Assembly (NCBI RefSeq): GCF_003946205.1
Contig: NZ_RHOS01000007.1
Coordinates: forward strand, 37,149 to 101,148
Length of the DNA stretch: 64,000 nt
Reading direction: 5' to 3'
Source: Companilactobacillus keshanensis
GTDB lineage: Bacteria > Bacillota > Bacilli > Lactobacillales > Lactobacillaceae
In this document: positions 28,196 through 36,494 of the stretch, piece after piece
How positions within the stretch are numbered: position 1 is the stretch's first letter
Layout of the letters: every line of letters begins with the position of its first letter
The notes under the pieces: model-generated
Told to the model about the DNA's origin: nothing
Seen by the model: only the letters and a program-made list of their open reading frames with translations
Database searches by the model: none
Position numbers and translations under genes: made by a program

Positions 28196-29194
28196 TTACT
28201 TATTAACAAATCCATCATAACGTTTTTTATTTAAGACATGATCGATTTCACCAATATATTCTAGATACTTACTATCCTTGAAGAAACCATGTTTGAATTT
28301 GTATAGACCGTCACTTACGTCAAATCCAAAGATCCCACCAAAGTCATAACGTTCTTTGTGATCCGCAATGGCATGTTCTATCATGGCCCATTGTAGAAGA
28401 TGTGGTGCCATAAAGTTACGGTGAGAATTTAAACTTCCACCATACATGTACCAAGCTTTATCACCATATTCAAAACAAATTGATCCGGCAATTACTTCGC
28501 CATCAACAGAAGCTAAGTAAATGTTCATCATATCTTTACCAGAGAATGCTTCTACCATACGATCAAAATATGCTTTAGGACGGTATGTAATGTCATGGCG
28601 GTCACTCATTACTTTGTAAGTTTCATAGAATTGATCCATGAATTCCTGTGTGTCACCACTTTCGATAGTAACACCCTTACGTTTAGCTAAACGGATGTTG
28701 TAACGTGTCTTAGAATGGAATGACATTAAAATATCTTCTGGATCAGCATCTTTAATATCCATAACAAAGTTGAAACGAGGTTGGATAGTACTGTGTGCTT
28801 CACTTAATGGAAGATTTCTATTTCTCAAAGTGTAGCCATGATCGGCTAATTTACTATCTAATTTTTCGTTAAATGGAACTTCAGGATCGATTCTTAATAG
28901 GAAACAGTTGTTTTCCTTTAAAACAGGGTCAGCTTCAGCAACTAAAGCGTCTAAAGTATCAACGTTGAAATCATCACCAACGTAACCTTTTGAACAATAT
29001 GCAAGTCCGTTGATAGTTAAAATTGACATGGCAGCAGTAGGGTTGTCGATATCACCTAAATAAACATAAAAGCCATCCCAGTTACTCTTAACGTGTCCCC
29101 ATTCGAGTGTTTGAGTAATTGAAGTAAAATCAGCTCCCTTGATGTAATCTTGATATTTCTTTATTTCTGGATCATTTTTTGTAAGTACAGGCAT
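28196..29194 (-). CDS. FemX/FemAB-family peptidoglycan-bridge aminoacyltransferase
   Basis: The 332-residue protein has the FemAB double-GNAT fold (FNFVMDIKDADPEDILMSFHSKTRYNIRLAKRKGV; KDMMNIYLASVDGEVIAGSICFEYGDKAWYMYGGS). Members transfer amino acids from tRNA to the peptide stem of lipid II or soluble precursors. Its start overlaps the stop of the ATP-grasp gene by one base (TAATG), so the two are made together. Which residue it adds is unknown. Confidence 0.87.
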   Translation of the reverse strand: MPVLTKNDPEIKKYQDYIKGADFTSITQTLEWGHVKSNWDGFYVYLGDIDNPTAAMSILTINGLAYCSKGYVGDDFNVDTLDALVAEADPVLKENNCFLLRIDPEVPFNEKLDSKLADHGYTLRNRNLPLSEAHSTIQPRFNFVMDIKDADPEDILMSFHSKTRYNIRLAKRKGVTIESGDTQEFMDQFYETYKVMSDRHDITYRPKAYFDRMVEAFSGKDMMNIYLASVDGEVIAGSICFEYGDKAWYMYGGSLNSHRNFMAPHLLQWAMIEHAIADHKERYDFGGIFGFDVSDGLYKFKHGFFKDSKYLEYIGEIDHVLNKKRYDGFVNK

Positions 29195-30426
29195 TATAGG
29201 TTCTCCTTGTTAGTAAAATACGTTTGATATCGTTGCCAATATTGGTGGTAATACTTATAAAGTCGCCAATTACGTTTGATGGACTTATCTAGTGAATTGT
29301 AGAGCGTATAAGAATACTTCTTTTGTTGAATCAATTTTTTAACTTTAGCTTTGATCTTATCGTTTTCGATATATTTTACGGCCAGCTTCTTTGGAACTCC
29401 GAGCCATAAATGATCAGCTTTAGCAGCAACTGTTTCAGTAAAGGGTTTATTTAATGCTAGGTCATTAACAACTTCTGCAAAAATATTGTAACCACTGGCA
29501 GTTGTGAAATAACTAGAACGACCAGGACGTACGTTAACGTCAAAAGCTTTGAATTCTTCGTCTCTGGCATCATATTTCAAATCGAAATTAACAAATCCAT
29601 GAAATTTAATTGTTTCAAGAAAGTTCTTTATTTGTTTGTAAAGTTTTTCATTGTAGTCATTAACAATGGCAACATAATTACCTATTAAATTAGGTGTTAC
29701 ATCTTCTAAGACAGGATGACCTAGTACCATCATACGTACTTGTCCGTTGTGATCTACATAGGCGTTTAACGTACGCATATGACTATCATCGCCAGGAATG
29801 AACTCTTGTAAGATCATCGTGTCAGAATATCCAGCTTGATAGATTTTATCGACTGTTGAACTTAATTCGTCAGCGTCATCAAGGATGAAGGCTTTTTTCT
29901 TTCCATCAAAGTGTAATCCAAGGTATTCAGTTGTATTTGCTGGTTTTAAAGCTATTGGAAAGTCGAATTTAGAAATAAAGTTGTGATAATTGTCAGCAGT
30001 GATTAACTGTGTACCTGGAATTGGTAAGCCTGTTTGTTCAGCTAACTTATAGAATTTATCTTTGTGAGTTAATGAAGTGAGCAATTCCTGATCAATGAAA
30101 GGAACGTCAAAAAGACCCTCAAGCTGACTTTTATTACGAATTACTTGTTCAGCGTATTGATCGCTGGCAGCAATTATAATCAAGTGTTGATAGGTTTTCT
30201 TTAATTCCTTACCTGTTTCGTTAAGTGCGTTAACGAATTCCTCATCGTTAGTAAAGTGTTTGACAATAACGTTTAGAATTTTTGAATCCCTAGTCATGAT
30301 CAGATTTCCACGGCCAAAACAAGTTGGTTTGATGTGAAAAGCCTCATGCAGTGAACGCGCAATTCCATAGGCGTTGTTATCTGTCCCCAAAATTATTGGC
30401 ATAAAAGTTTCTGTTTGTACCATCAT
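29194..30426 (-). CDS. ATP-grasp ligase, possible D-aspartate ligase
   Basis: The 410-residue protein is a carboxylate-amine ligase of the ATP-grasp fold (ALKPANTTEYLG; MILQEFIPGDDS; FVNFDLKYDARDEEFKAFDVNVRPGRSSYFTT). Lactobacilli with D-Asp cross-bridges use an ATP-grasp enzyme of about this size (Aslfm type) to add D-aspartate to lysine. Direct coupling to femX supports a cell-wall role. The D-Asp substrate is inference from context. Confidence 0.68.
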   Translation of the reverse strand: MMVQTETFMPIILGTDNNAYGIARSLHEAFHIKPTCFGRGNLIMTRDSKILNVIVKHFTNDEEFVNALNETGKELKKTYQHLIIIAASDQYAEQVIRNKSQLEGLFDVPFIDQELLTSLTHKDKFYKLAEQTGLPIPGTQLITADNYHNFISKFDFPIALKPANTTEYLGLHFDGKKKAFILDDADELSSTVDKIYQAGYSDTMILQEFIPGDDSHMRTLNAYVDHNGQVRMMVLGHPVLEDVTPNLIGNYVAIVNDYNEKLYKQIKNFLETIKFHGFVNFDLKYDARDEEFKAFDVNVRPGRSSYFTTASGYNIFAEVVNDLALNKPFTETVAAKADHLWLGVPKKLAVKYIENDKIKAKVKKLIQQKKYSYTLYNSLDKSIKRNWRLYKYYHQYWQRYQTYFTNKENL

Positions 30427-30793
30427 ACATCCCCTAATGATTTTTTCATCAGTTTATAGTTTGAATAAATAGAGTCAATTGAATCCTCAATTCTAAATGG
30501 TATCACAGAAACCATTACTATAGGAAATAATTTTCCGGTTTTAGAGACTGTGTCCTCATAAAATGATATAAAAATTTGAATAAATTAAGTTAATTTTGAA
30601 TCAATATAGAATATATGAATGTATTAAACATTATTCATCGATAAAAGTTCAATTATTACGGAAATTAAGCTAGATACCAGGAATAATTGCTTATATAAAT
30701 AAAATCGTTTCATTTTAATAAATCCTGTTTAATCATGATTTTAGTAGATGTACAATTTAGACGTTAAATTTAGGGAAATGGGAGATTGGTATA
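30427..30793 (+). promoter_or_regulatory. Intergenic region with promoter of the first SLAP-like gene
   Basis: This 367-bp A+T-rich gap separates two divergent units. TTTAAT (30728-30733) and TACAAT (30751-30756), 17 bp apart, form a likely promoter for the secreted protein gene, with GGGAGA before its ATG. I see no other gene or clear repeat in it. Confidence 0.55.
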
Positions 30794-31366
30794 ATGAAAT
30801 TTAGATCAAAATCAGTCGCAATTATAGCAGCATTGGCTATGGCAACTACTGGAGCAGTCACTGCTTTATCAAGCACTACACAAGTAGATGCTGCAACTGT
30901 TGCCACAGTTCATGCCGGAGTTACAGCAAGACTCTATACGGCAGATGGTGTTATGGTTTCTAATCGTGCACTTGCACCAAGCACACCATGGCAAGTTGGC
31001 AAAACGGCTACTATTAATGGGGAAACGATGTATCAAGTTTCTACAGATGAATATCTTCGTGCATCAGACTCAACCTTGACTGGACAAGATACCCCAGCTC
31101 CAACACCATCAAGTACTTTAATAGCAACTGTTGGTAATAAAGCAGCTCCACTGTATCTAACAGCTACAAAAGGAGATCCACAACCATACAGTGAACTTGG
31201 TGCTAATACATCTTGGAAGGTTAGTCGCGTTGTAACAAATGGGACTGACACATTCTATGAAGTTTCACTAGGTGTATTTATAAAGGCCACAGATTCTAGT
31301 TTGAATATGACACCAACAAATGTTGAAACTTATTCCGGATTTACACCCTATTTAGGATATAAATAA
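30794..31366 (+). CDS. Secreted protein with two SLAP-like domains
   Basis: The 190-residue protein has a signal peptide (KFRSK, hydrophobic core, VDAAT cleavage near residue 33). Two repeats follow. The first is ARLYTADGVMVSNRALAPST, PWQVGKTATINGETMYQVST and DEYLRAS. The second is diverged, beginning APLYLTATKGD. The pattern matches the SLAP domain that attaches S-layer-associated proteins to secondary wall polymers. There is no other domain, so it may be a small coat protein. Confidence 0.8.
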   Translation: MKFRSKSVAIIAALAMATTGAVTALSSTTQVDAATVATVHAGVTARLYTADGVMVSNRALAPSTPWQVGKTATINGETMYQVSTDEYLRASDSTLTGQDTPAPTPSSTLIATVGNKAAPLYLTATKGDPQPYSELGANTSWKVSRVVTNGTDTFYEVSLGVFIKATDSSLNMTPTNVETYSGFTPYLGYK

Positions 31367-31370
31367 CGCT

Positions 31371-31399
31371 AAAGATGGCCATTATTGGTCGTCTTTTTT
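31371..31399 (+). terminator. Terminator of the first SLAP-like gene
   Basis: Arms 31371-31380 and 31387-31396 pair with two wobbles and are followed by a T-run. Confidence 0.75.
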
Positions 31400-31537
31400 C
31401 ATATGGACATTTATATAAATGTAGTTCTATTAATTCATAATTTGTTATATAATCGAATCGCATACTTAATTTCAAAAAAAATTAATATTTAAAGAATTAA
31501 ATGGGGATCAAGCAACAGACAAAAGTGGGGGAGAATC

Positions 31538-32515
31538 ATGCAAACTAAAAAATTAAAGCTGGCAACTTTATTATTTACTGGAGCACTTATTTTGGCCGGA
31601 TGTAGTAGTCAAAGTCAAAGCAACAATAATAATTCTGATAATAAAGCAACGACTTCAAAAGTAAGTAATCATAAATCTACTACTAGAAATAAGCAGGGGG
31701 ATACGCTTTGGGATAGTAGTAAGGATAGTAAACTAAAGAATTTTATCGACCAATGGGCACCGACTATGAAACAATCATATGTTAAATATAATGGAACTAA
31801 TTCTTTGAAGACTTCAACTGGAACTAGATATCCAGATGATTTGTCGAAAGTAACCATTGAAGGTGCTAATACGTCAATCGGCTGGAGTAAAGATGGTGAA
31901 GGTAACTACGATTATGATGTCGTCGCAATTTATAACTACGATGGAACCGTCCCACCATTGCCAAATCACATTACGTACTTCTTTACTTTCCATAAAGGAC
32001 AACCAATTGTTTTAGTAGATCAAAGTCGTGACGGCACACCTAATCTAAAGGAAACAGAAAATAATGACGTTAAATCGGCCTTTTCTAATATTGCGGCTGG
32101 TAAGAGTGCGGAGACAACGACTTCAAATGATTCCAATAGTAATCAGGCATCGTCTAATAAGAGCACTACTTCAAAAGTCACCGATCCTAATAAAATAGGA
32201 TTAATGGTTTATCAGTATGCTAGACCTAAGGATGACGGTATCGCTATGGAACCTGATTTAGGAGTATATACAAGTGATGGCAAGTATTGGATCGGAATAG
32301 GTACCTTAGCATCTAGTGTTGCCTATAAATTCAGTGGAGATACAGTCACTTACTATACTAAAGACTTTAGTGGTGGACAGTCTGATGCGGATGCACCCTT
32401 AATACCGCATGATGTTAGTTTGAAGGAATTGGAAGATCAATTTTATTCAACTAATGCAGATAAGCAAAATGTTGATTCAGTAGCAGATCAAATGCCTGCT
32501 GTTTCAGGAGAGTAA
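31538..32515 (+). CDS. Lipoprotein with DUF4767-type domain
   Basis: The 325-residue protein has a lipobox (LILAGC; Cys22) and a low-complexity Ser/Asn/Lys linker. A globular domain follows (DTLWDSSKDSKLKNFIDQWAPTMKQSYVKYNG...), which matches the DUF4767 lipoproteins of lactobacilli. A second Ser/Thr/Asn linker precedes a C-terminal domain (KIGLMVYQYARPKDDGIAMEPD). GGGGGA precedes ATG. Function is unknown; the location is the outer face of the membrane. Confidence 0.78.
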   Translation: MQTKKLKLATLLFTGALILAGCSSQSQSNNNNSDNKATTSKVSNHKSTTRNKQGDTLWDSSKDSKLKNFIDQWAPTMKQSYVKYNGTNSLKTSTGTRYPDDLSKVTIEGANTSIGWSKDGEGNYDYDVVAIYNYDGTVPPLPNHITYFFTFHKGQPIVLVDQSRDGTPNLKETENNDVKSAFSNIAAGKSAETTTSNDSNSNQASSNKSTTSKVTDPNKIGLMVYQYARPKDDGIAMEPDLGVYTSDGKYWIGIGTLASSVAYKFSGDTVTYYTKDFSGGQSDADAPLIPHDVSLKELEDQFYSTNADKQNVDSVADQMPAVSGE

Positions 32516-32520
32516 TTAAA

Positions 32521-32570
32521 ATAAATAGAGCTTCAGAAATCCTAATGTTAAAGGAATTCTGAAGCTTTAT
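32521..32570. terminator. Bidirectional terminator
   Basis: Arms 32521-32543 and 32552-32570 form a long imperfect stem around AGCTTCAGAA/TTCTGAAGCT. It separates the lipoprotein gene from the convergent CAP protein gene. Confidence 0.75.
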
Positions 32571-32574
32571 TGTT

Positions 32575-33663
32575 TTAAATAGAATCTTTAGATACAAATT
32601 TAGTATTAGGATTTGATCCTGAGTAATTATATAACGCATTGAATTGACCTAATGTATCATAGTTCCAGTCTGCATCAAATGATGTTGCGTTACCACTGAT
32701 ACCTAAACCAACATTAGGACCAGAGTAGATCAATGCGGCACGATGTCCGAAATGACCAGATTGTCCAGGAGCAGTCAGATTATTTGATTCGTCATACCAT
32801 TGTGACAATAGGTAGTAGGCTGTATCTTTGTCAGATTTAACGTTGGCCCATTTGATCAAGTAATCAAATCCAGCACTTGAGAGATTTTCTGAAGTTTCTC
32901 TAGAGGCTGTTGTGTGATCTAGTGTGTTACCAACTTGTTGATTAGCACGTTGTTGTGCATAGTTCATCATGTCTGATGTTACAGTGACTGATGCAGTTCC
33001 ATTAGCCTTGTGCAAAGCATTCAAATATTCGCCAAAGTACTTATTGATATTTTCCATGTTTGGTTTATAGTTATTTACTTCCATACCAGTATTAGGATCA
33101 ATATCCTTATTAAGATCAGTTAGATGATCTACTTGTACATGAGGAAGAGTACCTTCGTCGCCGTGAACTTGATAATTGTATAAGTTTACATATTGATGGT
33201 TAGAAATTTGATAGTATGTTTTACCTGTTGATGCTTCAAAGACAACTTTTGAAACCACCCAATCAGAAAAATGATCAACATGACCATTAACTGAACCATC
33301 ACGGTCATCATAAGTATCAGCACCATATTGTTCAACTAATATGTCTACCGAGCTTTGACTTTGGTCGTCATTGCTTCCTGTCAAACTAGCAGTATCAGTT
33401 GATTTCAAGTATTCGTTTGTTGAAACCTGATAGTAGTCGATACCATTCATTTGAATAGTTTTACCAACTTGCCAAGGTGTGTTTGCAGCAAGACCTCTAT
33501 TTTGAACTAAGTTACCATTCTGTGTGTATAGACGCGTTACAGCAATGTTCTTTGTTGTAGCAACTTCTGCGGCATCAGCGTTATTGCTTAGTGCAGAACT
33601 AGTAGCAAATGCAGCCAAAGCTAACCCAGATACAGTTAGTGACTTTAATAATAATGACCTCAT
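32575..33663 (-). CDS. Secreted SLAP-like plus CAP-domain protein
   Basis: The 362-residue protein has a signal peptide (cleavage near ADAAE, residue 33) and an SLAP-like repeat (VTRLYTQNGNLVQNRGLAAN, TPWQVGKTIQMNGIDYYQVST, NEYLKS). A diverged second repeat (to about 170) and a C-terminal CAP/SCP domain follow (about 205-340: QQRANQQVGNTLDHTTASRETSENLSSAG; GHFGHRAALI). CAP proteins are extracellular with varied roles. Its Shine-Dalgarno, GGGGGAAAC (33674-33666), is complementary over seven bases to a GUUUCCC stretch in a neighbouring small-RNA candidate. Confidence 0.83.
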   Translation of the reverse strand: MRSLLLKSLTVSGLALAAFATSSALSNNADAAEVATTKNIAVTRLYTQNGNLVQNRGLAANTPWQVGKTIQMNGIDYYQVSTNEYLKSTDTASLTGSNDDQSQSSVDILVEQYGADTYDDRDGSVNGHVDHFSDWVVSKVVFEASTGKTYYQISNHQYVNLYNYQVHGDEGTLPHVQVDHLTDLNKDIDPNTGMEVNNYKPNMENINKYFGEYLNALHKANGTASVTVTSDMMNYAQQRANQQVGNTLDHTTASRETSENLSSAGFDYLIKWANVKSDKDTAYYLLSQWYDESNNLTAPGQSGHFGHRAALIYSGPNVGLGISGNATSFDADWNYDTLGQFNALYNYSGSNPNTKFVSKDSI

Positions 33664-34003
33664 TAGTTTCCCCCTATAACTTAATAATTCTCTTATTAAG
33701 GATTACAAATCCTATATTAAGTTAAATATTTGACTCTTTCAATATATTTTTAAAATTGATATAAATGTTTGAATAAGCTCTTTTATTTGACAAAATATAT
33801 TTAAAAGGTGGAATTTATTTTGAATGTAACTACATATGACAAAACGACAAATTTCAATTGGTTAAAAGCCATTGTGTTACTGAATTTATAAAATATTCGA
33901 TATAGGAATTATTTTTACTATTAAAATATTTCGTTGATTTTGCATTGTTGCGTATATATACTAAAATCAGGTTCCATATAAAAGTATTTTCGGGGGATTC
34001 AAT
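33664..34003. promoter_or_regulatory. Intergenic region between divergent SLAP-like genes
   Basis: The 340-bp A+T-rich gap must hold promoters for both flanking genes; I could not fix their -35/-10 pairs with confidence. A small hairpin GGATTACAAATCC (33701-33713) lies near the CAP gene start. Both genes have G5-type ribosome sites at the edges. Confidence 0.4.
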
Positions 34004-34522
34004 ATGAATAAAAAAACAATAGGTAGTTTGTTTATTGCTGTAATGGCTGCATTAACTGTTGGAATTTTTAGTAATTCAACAGATGTTTCAGCATCTGGAG
34101 TTGCAACTACATTCGACCATATTACACGTATGTATAACAAAGATGGAGATTTAATAACTAATCGTGCTCTAGGTGCCAATACTCCATGGCAAGTTGGAAT
34201 TTTTGCTGAGATAAATGGGGAAAAAATGTACCAAGTTTCTACAAATGAATTTGTCAAAGCTTCGGAAACTAGTTATGAAGGACAAACTATTAATAATGAA
34301 ATCGAGGCTATGAATTTAGTTAAATCTCAAAATCCTTCAATGTCAGATGATCACAGTGATTATTACTTTTCATATAATTACGGCATGTGGGATTCAAGCA
34401 AGGGTAAAGCATATTATGTAACGTATGTTAGGGATGTATTACCAGGTCTTCCAGCGGGATGGACTAATTGGACTGTTTATCCAGATGGTACTGTTTTAGA
34501 CGGAAAACCAAGCGAAAACTAG
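34004..34522 (+). CDS. Secreted protein with one SLAP-like domain
   Basis: The 172-residue protein has a signal peptide (to about VSASG, residue 31) and one SLAP-like repeat (ITRMYNKDGDLITNRALGAN, TPWQVGIFAEINGEKMYQVST, NEFVKAS). A C-terminal extension of about 75 residues rich in Tyr, Asp and Ser has no recognised motif. GGGGGA precedes ATG. It is the third member of the local SLAP-like set. Confidence 0.77.
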   Translation: MNKKTIGSLFIAVMAALTVGIFSNSTDVSASGVATTFDHITRMYNKDGDLITNRALGANTPWQVGIFAEINGEKMYQVSTNEFVKASETSYEGQTINNEIEAMNLVKSQNPSMSDDHSDYYFSYNYGMWDSSKGKAYYVTYVRDVLPGLPAGWTNWTVYPDGTVLDGKPSEN

Positions 34523-34617
34523 AATATGATGGAGTTTTTTTAACATCTAACACAACAGTTCTAGTTTTATATAAAATTAAATTAGTAAGAGTATTAAAAA
34601 ATAATTGTGGCGATATT

Positions 34618-34648
34618 AAATCATACTGTTGATACGGTATGATTTTTT
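34618..34648 (+). terminator. Terminator-like hairpin
   Basis: Arms 34618-34626 and 34637-34645 pair perfectly and lead into six T. It lies about 95 bp after the third SLAP-like gene. Confidence 0.65.
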
Positions 34649-34860
34649 AATTTCAGATTGTTCAAGTAATAATAGTCCATTAAGTAATCTACTTACTATT
34701 TGTTCAAGTTCTATTTTGTTAAACTTGTATCGTTTTCTTCTACACTATCTTTAATATCTCGGTTATATTCTTGGTAGCACTCATGTTACGTTTTCCCCTT
34801 AAAACAAAAAATTTGATGGGCATATTTTTATCCTTAATAAGATCAAGATACTATACTGAC

Positions 34861-34955
34861 GGTGAGAGAGAAATCTCTCACGATTACTTTAGAAACTTGA
34901 TTTCAGGACGTCAACTCAGCTTTCCCTTACCGTGAGTTGACGTTTTATTTTGTAT
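34861..34955 (+). ncRNA. Putative small RNA 1 with UUUCCC loop
   Basis: A TATACT -10 (34852-34857) precedes a 5' hairpin of 8 bp with a GAAA tetraloop (34862-34869 with 34874-34881). A short linker leads to an 11-bp terminator stem (34908-34918 with 34933-34943) with a T-rich tail. The terminator loop exposes CUUUCCCUU. The -35 is weak. The architecture matches the element at 35018-35107, and no ORF covers it. Confidence 0.62.
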
Positions 34956-34985
34956 TTTTTATGAAAAATTCAATAGCTGTATTCT

Positions 34986-35014
34986 TTGTACAAAATTTAG
35001 CAAGGACATATACT
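34986..35014 (+). promoter_or_regulatory. Promoter of putative small RNA 2
   Basis: TTGTAC (34986-34991) and TATACT (35009-35014) are separated by exactly 17 bp, predicting a start near 35020, at the base of the 5' hairpin. Confidence 0.65.
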
Positions 35015-35017
35015 CAA

Positions 35018-35107
35018 GTTGAGAGAGTCGTACTCCCTCAAAGATTTACGTTTCCTTAATGTTTCCCTGATTGCCGACCCAAACTTCCCGTGGGTCGGTA
35101 TTTTTTT
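35018..35107 (+). ncRNA. Putative small RNA 2 with UUUCCC/UUCCC motifs
   Basis: A 5' hairpin (35019-35027 with 35033-35041, one mismatch) is followed by an unpaired C/U-rich linker containing GUUUCCC (35061-35067). An 8-bp G+C-rich terminator stem (35074-35081 with 35091-35098) has loop AACUUCCCG and seven T after it. It has a well-spaced promoter. The UUCCC motifs recall LhrC-type RNAs that pair with Shine-Dalgarno sites. The CAP gene's site GGGAAAC is a perfect 7-base partner. Confidence 0.65.
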
Positions 35108-35108
35108 G

Positions 35109-35136
35109 ACCACTTATTCGGTAAAAGTAACCACTT
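35109..35136 (+). promoter_or_regulatory. Direct repeat ACCACTT, candidate LytTR site
   Basis: ACCACTT occurs at 35109-35115 and 35130-35136, exactly 21 bp apart (two helical turns). LytTR-domain regulators bind such direct repeats. It lies just upstream of the LytTR gene, so autoregulation is likely. An overlapping inverted repeat TTGACCA/TGGTCAA is also present. Confidence 0.55.
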
Positions 35137-35202
35137 GGTCAAATTTACTATGAAGTAACTGGTATATGTGGTGTAATACTTTTATCGAAAGGGTTGTGGG
35201 AT

Positions 35203-35655
35203 GTGAAAATAAGGGTAGATGTTTCGCCGAAGTATTCAGAAAAAGAGATCGTGATCAAATCTCCTGAAGAAGATGACGAATTGAAGAAAATCGTAGATAA
35301 AATCAAAAATATTGAAAGTGAATTCAGTCAGATAAATGGTTATCTAAATGAAACGGTTTATTCATTGGATTTAAAAGAGATACTATTTTTCGAGACTAAT
35401 GATCGCAATGTCTATGCTCACACTGAAAACAACGCCTTTTTGATTCATTATCGACTATATGAATTGGATAATAATTTACCAGATAGTTTCTTGCGAGTGT
35501 CAAAATCATCAATTATCAATATTGATGAAATCATTTCATTATCACGATCGGTGACGGGAAACTTAGTTCAATTTAAAAACACCTATAAAACGATATACGT
35601 TTCAAGAAGGTTTTTAAAGGAATTAAAAAATAGATTAAATCAAAGGAAGTTTTAA
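35203..35655 (+). CDS. LytTR-domain DNA-binding regulator
   Basis: The 150-residue protein has no receiver domain. A short N-terminal part precedes a LytTR domain (KEILFFETNDRNVYAHTENNAFLIHYRLYELDNNL...FLRVSKSSIINIDEI). I prefer the GTG at 35203 because GAAAGGG lies 9 nt before it and family members begin at MK(I/V)R. The next gene starts 2 bp after it. Such pairs control envelope or stress functions in lactobacilli; the target here is unknown beyond itself. Confidence 0.85.
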   Translation: MKIRVDVSPKYSEKEIVIKSPEEDDELKKIVDKIKNIESEFSQINGYLNETVYSLDLKEILFFETNDRNVYAHTENNAFLIHYRLYELDNNLPDSFLRVSKSSIINIDEIISLSRSVTGNLVQFKNTYKTIYVSRRFLKELKNRLNQRKF

Positions 35656-35657
35656 GG

Positions 35658-36410
35658 ATGAGAAATAGAAATGGGATCTTTTGGGGGCTGTTCATGTTGT
35701 TGAGTGCTGGTATTCTGATTGTCAGTCAGATGCACTTGATCAGCTATACGTTCGGCTTCTGGACCGTAGTTCTAACGATATTTTTGGTAGCTGTTTTGAT
35801 AAAAAGTTTAGTTTATTACGCAATACCGGGGACAGTTTTTTCTCTGGCATTTCTGGCAATTTTATATGCTAAGCCACTTGGTATAACAGCAATTGTTCCT
35901 TGGACAGTACTAGGTGCGGCATTATTGATTTCAATTGGATTGTCATTTATATTTCATCCATTCATAATTAAACATCGTTTTCGTAATATGAGATATTATG
36001 ACCATGTTGGTCATTGGCATAATGCTAGAGTTCATACACGTGTTGGACACCATGTTGATGTAGAAACAGTTGATCAACCGGATGTTAATGTCAGTGTTCG
36101 TATGGGCAGTAGTGTTAGATACGTAACTTCAGATGATTTTAAGGAAGCTAATATTGATGTTTCAATGGGTAATGCCAAGGTTTATTTTGAAAATGTTACG
36201 GTTCAGGATACAGCAGTAATCAATGTTAATGTTTCGCTTGGTGGAGTTGATTTGTATGTTCCTAAAAATTGGAATATCGTCAAAGAAATTGATGATAATA
36301 GTATGAGCGGTTTAATTGAAGAGGGAAATCCTGAAATTACTGAAGACAGTCCTACTGTTACAGTTCATGGTTATATTTCTCTGTCAGGTTTAAAAATAAC
36401 TTATATATAA
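35658..36410 (+). CDS. LiaF-like membrane protein (cell-wall antibiotic response)
   Basis: The 250-residue protein has four N-terminal membrane segments (to about residue 105). The C-terminal soluble domain (VNVSVRMGSSVRYVTSDDFKEANIDVSMGNAKVYFENVTV...) matches the LiaF/VraT-type cell-wall-active antibiotic response domain. LiaF proteins hold envelope-stress systems inactive. Here the partner is a LytTR regulator rather than a LiaSR two-component pair. Translation is coupled to it (2-bp gap). Confidence 0.83.
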   Translation: MRNRNGIFWGLFMLLSAGILIVSQMHLISYTFGFWTVVLTIFLVAVLIKSLVYYAIPGTVFSLAFLAILYAKPLGITAIVPWTVLGAALLISIGLSFIFHPFIIKHRFRNMRYYDHVGHWHNARVHTRVGHHVDVETVDQPDVNVSVRMGSSVRYVTSDDFKEANIDVSMGNAKVYFENVTVQDTAVINVNVSLGGVDLYVPKNWNIVKEIDDNSMSGLIEEGNPEITEDSPTVTVHGYISLSGLKITYI

Positions 36411-36453
36411 AAATAAGAGAGTATGACAAAATATAACTTTTTCCACTTAAATC

Positions 36454-36493
36454 AAAGAGACAATATAATCCAATCGGATTACATTGTCTCTTT
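36454..36493. terminator. Bidirectional terminator
   Basis: Arms 36454-36471 and 36476-36493 form a stem of up to 18 bp with one mismatch, flanked by A- and T-rich ends, between convergent genes. Confidence 0.82.
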
Positions 36494-36494
36494 A

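Noticed and set aside
30541..30560. GTTTTAGAG-like stretch as a CRISPR repeat
   Set aside because: It occurs once, with no spaced copies and no cas genes in the window.
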